DNA of 36,160 nucleotides from NCBI GenBank assembly GCA_945834405.1, contig CAMAHD010000011.1, positions 1-36,160 on the forward strand, read 5' to 3'. This document shows positions 34,401 through 36,160 of this stretch, in pieces; within the stretch, counting starts at the first letter, position 1, and every line of letters begins with the position of its first letter. The translations under genes and the position numbers were made by a program. The notes beneath the pieces are model-generated. The model ran no database searches. It saw nothing but the letters and a program-made list of their open reading frames with translations, and was not told where the DNA came from. The DNA comes from an uncultured Prevotella sp. GTDB taxonomy: Bacteria; Bacteroidota; Bacteroidia; Bacteroidales; Bacteroidaceae.

Positions 34401-36160
34401 GCGGAAGGCCATGCTGGAACTACAGCATAAGAATGCCCTTGCGCAGATTGATAAGGAGGAGAAGGAGTTGACCGATGCACGCAAGAAGGCAGGCAAGGGA
34501 GGTCTGACGCAAGAGGAGCAGGCCGGATTCAACGAGAGGCGAGCACTGGAAAACACCTCTTATCAGAAGTCGCAGAACAAGCTGTTTGACGGTGAGATTG
34601 AATACAAGAAGCAGCAGTATCAGCTCTATTTCCGATGGGTGAGGAACTTGGGCGAAGACGTGGCTAACGAGCAGTTCAAATCCCTTTTGCGAGGAGGAAA
34701 CTCCTATAAGGAGTATGTACAGAACGAGATTAAAGCATTGAAGGAGAAGAAGGAGAATGGAGGTCTTACGGAAGGTGAGAGCAACCAACTTATTTCTCTG
34801 AATATGCAATATGATGAGATAACAGGAGCCAAGTCTGCCATGGACGTATTCAAGCAGAGCGTGACCAATACCATCGGGCAGGCACAGACATTGGCCGAGA
34901 AGCTGGAGGCACTGGCCGAGTTGAAGGAAAAGCTGGAAAACGGAGGCTCCGGTCTTGTTGGTGCTGATGAGAAGGCAGAGGCTAATCTGATTCTCAATGA
35001 GGAGCAGGTTAAGCTACAGGAAGAGCTACAGGATACCATCATCACCAAGTATCGCACTTATGAGGAAGAAAAGCTCTCCATTCAGAAGCAGTACGCACTT
35101 CTTCGCAAAGCGGCAGAGGAGCAGGGGAACCAAGAGCGCATTAACCAAGTGAACCAAGCCGAGAATGAGGCTCTGAGCACTCTGAATGCCTCCATGCTCA
35201 AACAATCTACGAGCTGGAAGAAGCTGTTTTCCGACTTGGATAATCTGTCAGCAGCAGAGATTGCCAAGCTGATAAGCGACATTGAGCAGCAGCTACAGAA
35301 CTCCGATTTGAAGCTGAATCCTGTTGACTTCAAGGCTTTGCTTGATAGTCTTGAACAGGCCAAGCAGACCCTACAGCAGAAGAACCCCTTCAAAGCCTTG
35401 GGCGAATACTACGACAACTACATCAAGGCGAAGGAGAGGCTTGCAAAGGCCAAGGCCAATTTGAAAAGCGGCACAGGTACGGAGGAAGACGTGAAGAAGG
35501 AAGAGGCGGCAGTGAGAGCAGCCACCAAGGGTATTGCCGATTCTATCTCCACCATCACGGATGCTGCCACCTCATGCGGTCAGTCAGTGGCATCCATGTT
35601 CGCAGACCTTGGGCAGGATGATTTGGCAGAAGGTCTTGGGACTGCAATGGAGCTGATGGGGCAGTTGGGCAATGCGGCAGCATCGGTGGGCAAGCTGATG
35701 AGCGGTGACATCTTGGGTGGTGTTACTGGTCTTGTATCTTCCGTTACCTCCGTGGTCAGCATCTTCGCTAACCTCCATGATAAGAAGTACGAGAAGCGCA
35801 TTCAGAACCTACAGAAGGAGATTGATGCACTGGAGCAATCATACAACCGACTGGAGCGAGCCTTCAATAATACCTATTGGGTATTCACGGACACCCAAAG
35901 GGATGCTTACGAGAAGAATGTCAGTCTCATTGAGCAGCAGATTAAGGCACTGGAGCGTGAGGCCGAAGTTGCACGTAAGAATTGGGACTTCACCCGGTAT
36001 GCCAAGCTCAACAAGGAGATTAAGGAACTCAATGCTCAATTGAAGAAGGCGCAAGAGAACGGAGATATGTTTTCCATCTATGAAGCGCAGAAGGCCAATC
36101 TCCGACAGCAGCAGGAGGATATACGCAAACAGATTGAGAACGAGAAGGCCAAGAAGAAGA
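31480..36160 (+). CDS. Tape measure protein, 3' end beyond window
   Basis: An open frame of 1,560 codons begins at the ATG overlapping the T-domain stop and runs off the window edge with no stop. It is a phage tape measure protein: long, helical and rich in Ala, Gln, Glu and Lys. The N-terminus has the usual ALAFKATLDINDFNVSAQAM start; GIPIYEELSKVLGVTKDKVS (around 186-206) is a typical tape-measure motif. ANPIGWIVTAVGFLVSYLVS (about 579-598) is a hydrophobic segment with the familiar NPIGW. Extended coiled coils fill 750-1500, with a Gly/Ala-rich hydrophobic patch near 1380-1430. Its length sets the tail length and it probably enters the host envelope during DNA ejection. Confidence 0.92.
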   Translation, partial: MDNVNGALAFKATLDINDFNVSAQAMERHIRQVSSTAMAESSKMDDSILSFAQNGAKYIISYLVGQGMGSLVQSIVQTRGQFQQLEIAFSTMLRSSTQAQTLMNRLIETAAKTPSDLQGIASSAKQMLAYGSTVDTVVDELVMLGNVASGVGAPLSEIAYLYGTLRTQGRAYSTDIRQFAGRGIPIYEELSKVLGVTKDKVSELVTEGKVGFPEVEKAFQNMTSSAGIYYNLMQEQSKSLTGMISNMEDAWDSMLNEIGRSNQETFATIIGGATSLIENYDKILNVVKAIAIAYGSVKAAIVLNTLATKGYTGVALLDNTARQAKLVLMKTEAVLTGQVAAQTKAMQAATAAQVAQLQQELTVEEQGNIVKQLRVAAINSILTAQQQEYLSFLNITTASKNYEAVTMEILTVEQKAALSKIDLSSKSAAYRAALQQEVAAKKQSQVASLEAMKADAANAAQAVANAEAKLIASKQAVATAGMELSMAKQSGDAAMIANAQRKLEIATDAQAAAQKKLATAQAVASARAKMVEAASSKQAAVASATDTAAKTAQTTATNLLTAATARVTMAMRTLWATMAANPIGWIVTAVGFLVSYLVSFTGKQEEATNATEEYNKSTSKELSNLQMLQSMLESTKTGTQAHKDVVGKINEICKEYNKTLLDENATLEEQRKKYEELSAAIRKTTADKVNQKYNEQYSNEKADTNDKTFADFEKQAKRLQAYNANGGQGYYTSASNINKMEGYVFEFIRNDAERLAETLKGLDGAKLSSGLNDAVKQVSERVQRATGASKAEMIAFDKLFKETLTKAVEAAKKYEEQMKTLVDSSSMYYGEQATAPADYATMSFEELDKKAKEAQASIDAINGKKVIVEADTIQLTELNKTLSEIQQAVKTKEAGLNTEKGISDRIKQLKEERETVEINSTKYKQLSATIKGLEDRLPKQNSEKLDDTLNQKRLDAQRKLEEQRIAVMEDGYEKRKAMLELQHKNALAQIDKEEKELTDARKKAGKGGLTQEEQAGFNERRALENTSYQKSQNKLFDGEIEYKKQQYQLYFRWVRNLGEDVANEQFKSLLRGGNSYKEYVQNEIKALKEKKENGGLTEGESNQLISLNMQYDEITGAKSAMDVFKQSVTNTIGQAQTLAEKLEALAELKEKLENGGSGLVGADEKAEANLILNEEQVKLQEELQDTIITKYRTYEEEKLSIQKQYALLRKAAEEQGNQERINQVNQAENEALSTLNASMLKQSTSWKKLFSDLDNLSAAEIAKLISDIEQQLQNSDLKLNPVDFKALLDSLEQAKQTLQQKNPFKALGEYYDNYIKAKERLAKAKANLKSGTGTEEDVKKEEAAVRAATKGIADSISTITDAATSCGQSVASMFADLGQDDLAEGLGTAMELMGQLGNAAASVGKLMSGDILGGVTGLVSSVTSVVSIFANLHDKKYEKRIQNLQKEIDALEQSYNRLERAFNNTYWVFTDTQRDAYEKNVSLIEQQIKALEREAEVARKNWDFTRYAKLNKEIKELNAQLKKAQENGDMFSIYEAQKANLRQQQEDIRKQIENEKAKKK

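Noticed and set aside
31480..36160. Diversity-generating retroelement or invertible segment near tail genes
   Set aside because: No reverse transcriptase, template/variable repeat pair or recombinase site pair was seen in the window.
1..36160. tRNA or rRNA genes
   Set aside because: I found no cloverleaf-like segment with T-loop and CCA-type end in the intergenic DNA, which is short almost everywhere.

Overview
This window is a contiguous piece of a tailed, siphovirus-like temperate phage or prophage of a Bacteroidales host (Bacteroides, Parabacteroides, Prevotella or a relative). The host call rests on several promoters of the Bacteroidota type (a TTTG box about 20 bases before TAnnTTTG), on weak or absent Shine-Dalgarno sequences, and on gene families typical of Bacteroidales phages (DUF6291-like, TIGR02757, ParB-DUF4417, CRYYKGE-type small proteins). 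It is a lysogenic type because it opens with an S24 CI-like repressor facing away from an early operon. No integrase is visible, and the window ends inside the tape measure gene.

Layout. Positions 63-1628 form the immunity region: a leftward repressor, a control region with two near-identical 18-bp operators and facing promoter boxes, and a rightward Cro-like gene with small early genes. Positions 1645-8117 hold recombination and early functions: an SbcC-like ATPase, RecT, an MBL-fold hydrolase and unknown proteins. Between two of these genes (6815-6846) sits a single complete type I-C CRISPR repeat. Positions 8174-10051 are the replication module: a DUF6291-like N-terminus captured by an HNH endonuclease, a DUF6291/DnaD-like initiator whose coding sequence contains 10-bp iterons followed by an AT-rich stretch (a candidate lambda-type origin), and a DnaC-like helicase loader. 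Positions 10078-15902 carry middle genes: ParB-like proteins, a dATP/dGTP-diphosphohydrolase-like protein, a RuvC-like resolvase, ParB-DUF4417 and a zincin.

Positions 15880-16220 are one small gene with its own promoter and terminator. Positions 16273-22568 are packaging and portal genes, ending in an 849-residue MuF-type minor head protein with a C-terminal ADP-ribosyltransferase-like domain. Positions 22575-25488 are a leftward accessory island of eight genes that interrupts the head genes. It includes two tandem paralogues placed tail to tail with the toxin-like domain (candidate immunity genes), a TIGR02757 protein and an excisionase-like HTH protein. Positions 25743-36160 resume rightward with scaffold, decoration and major capsid proteins, head-tail connectors, tail terminator, major tail protein, tail chaperones with a clear -1 slippery site, and the tape measure.

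The most notable observations are the solitary I-C repeat (candidate RNA anti-CRISPR), the MuF-ADP-ribosyltransferase with candidate immunity cassette, the candidate origin inside the initiator gene, and a recurrent 17-bp partly palindromic site in several control regions. Functions are read from sequence by eye, with no database search.
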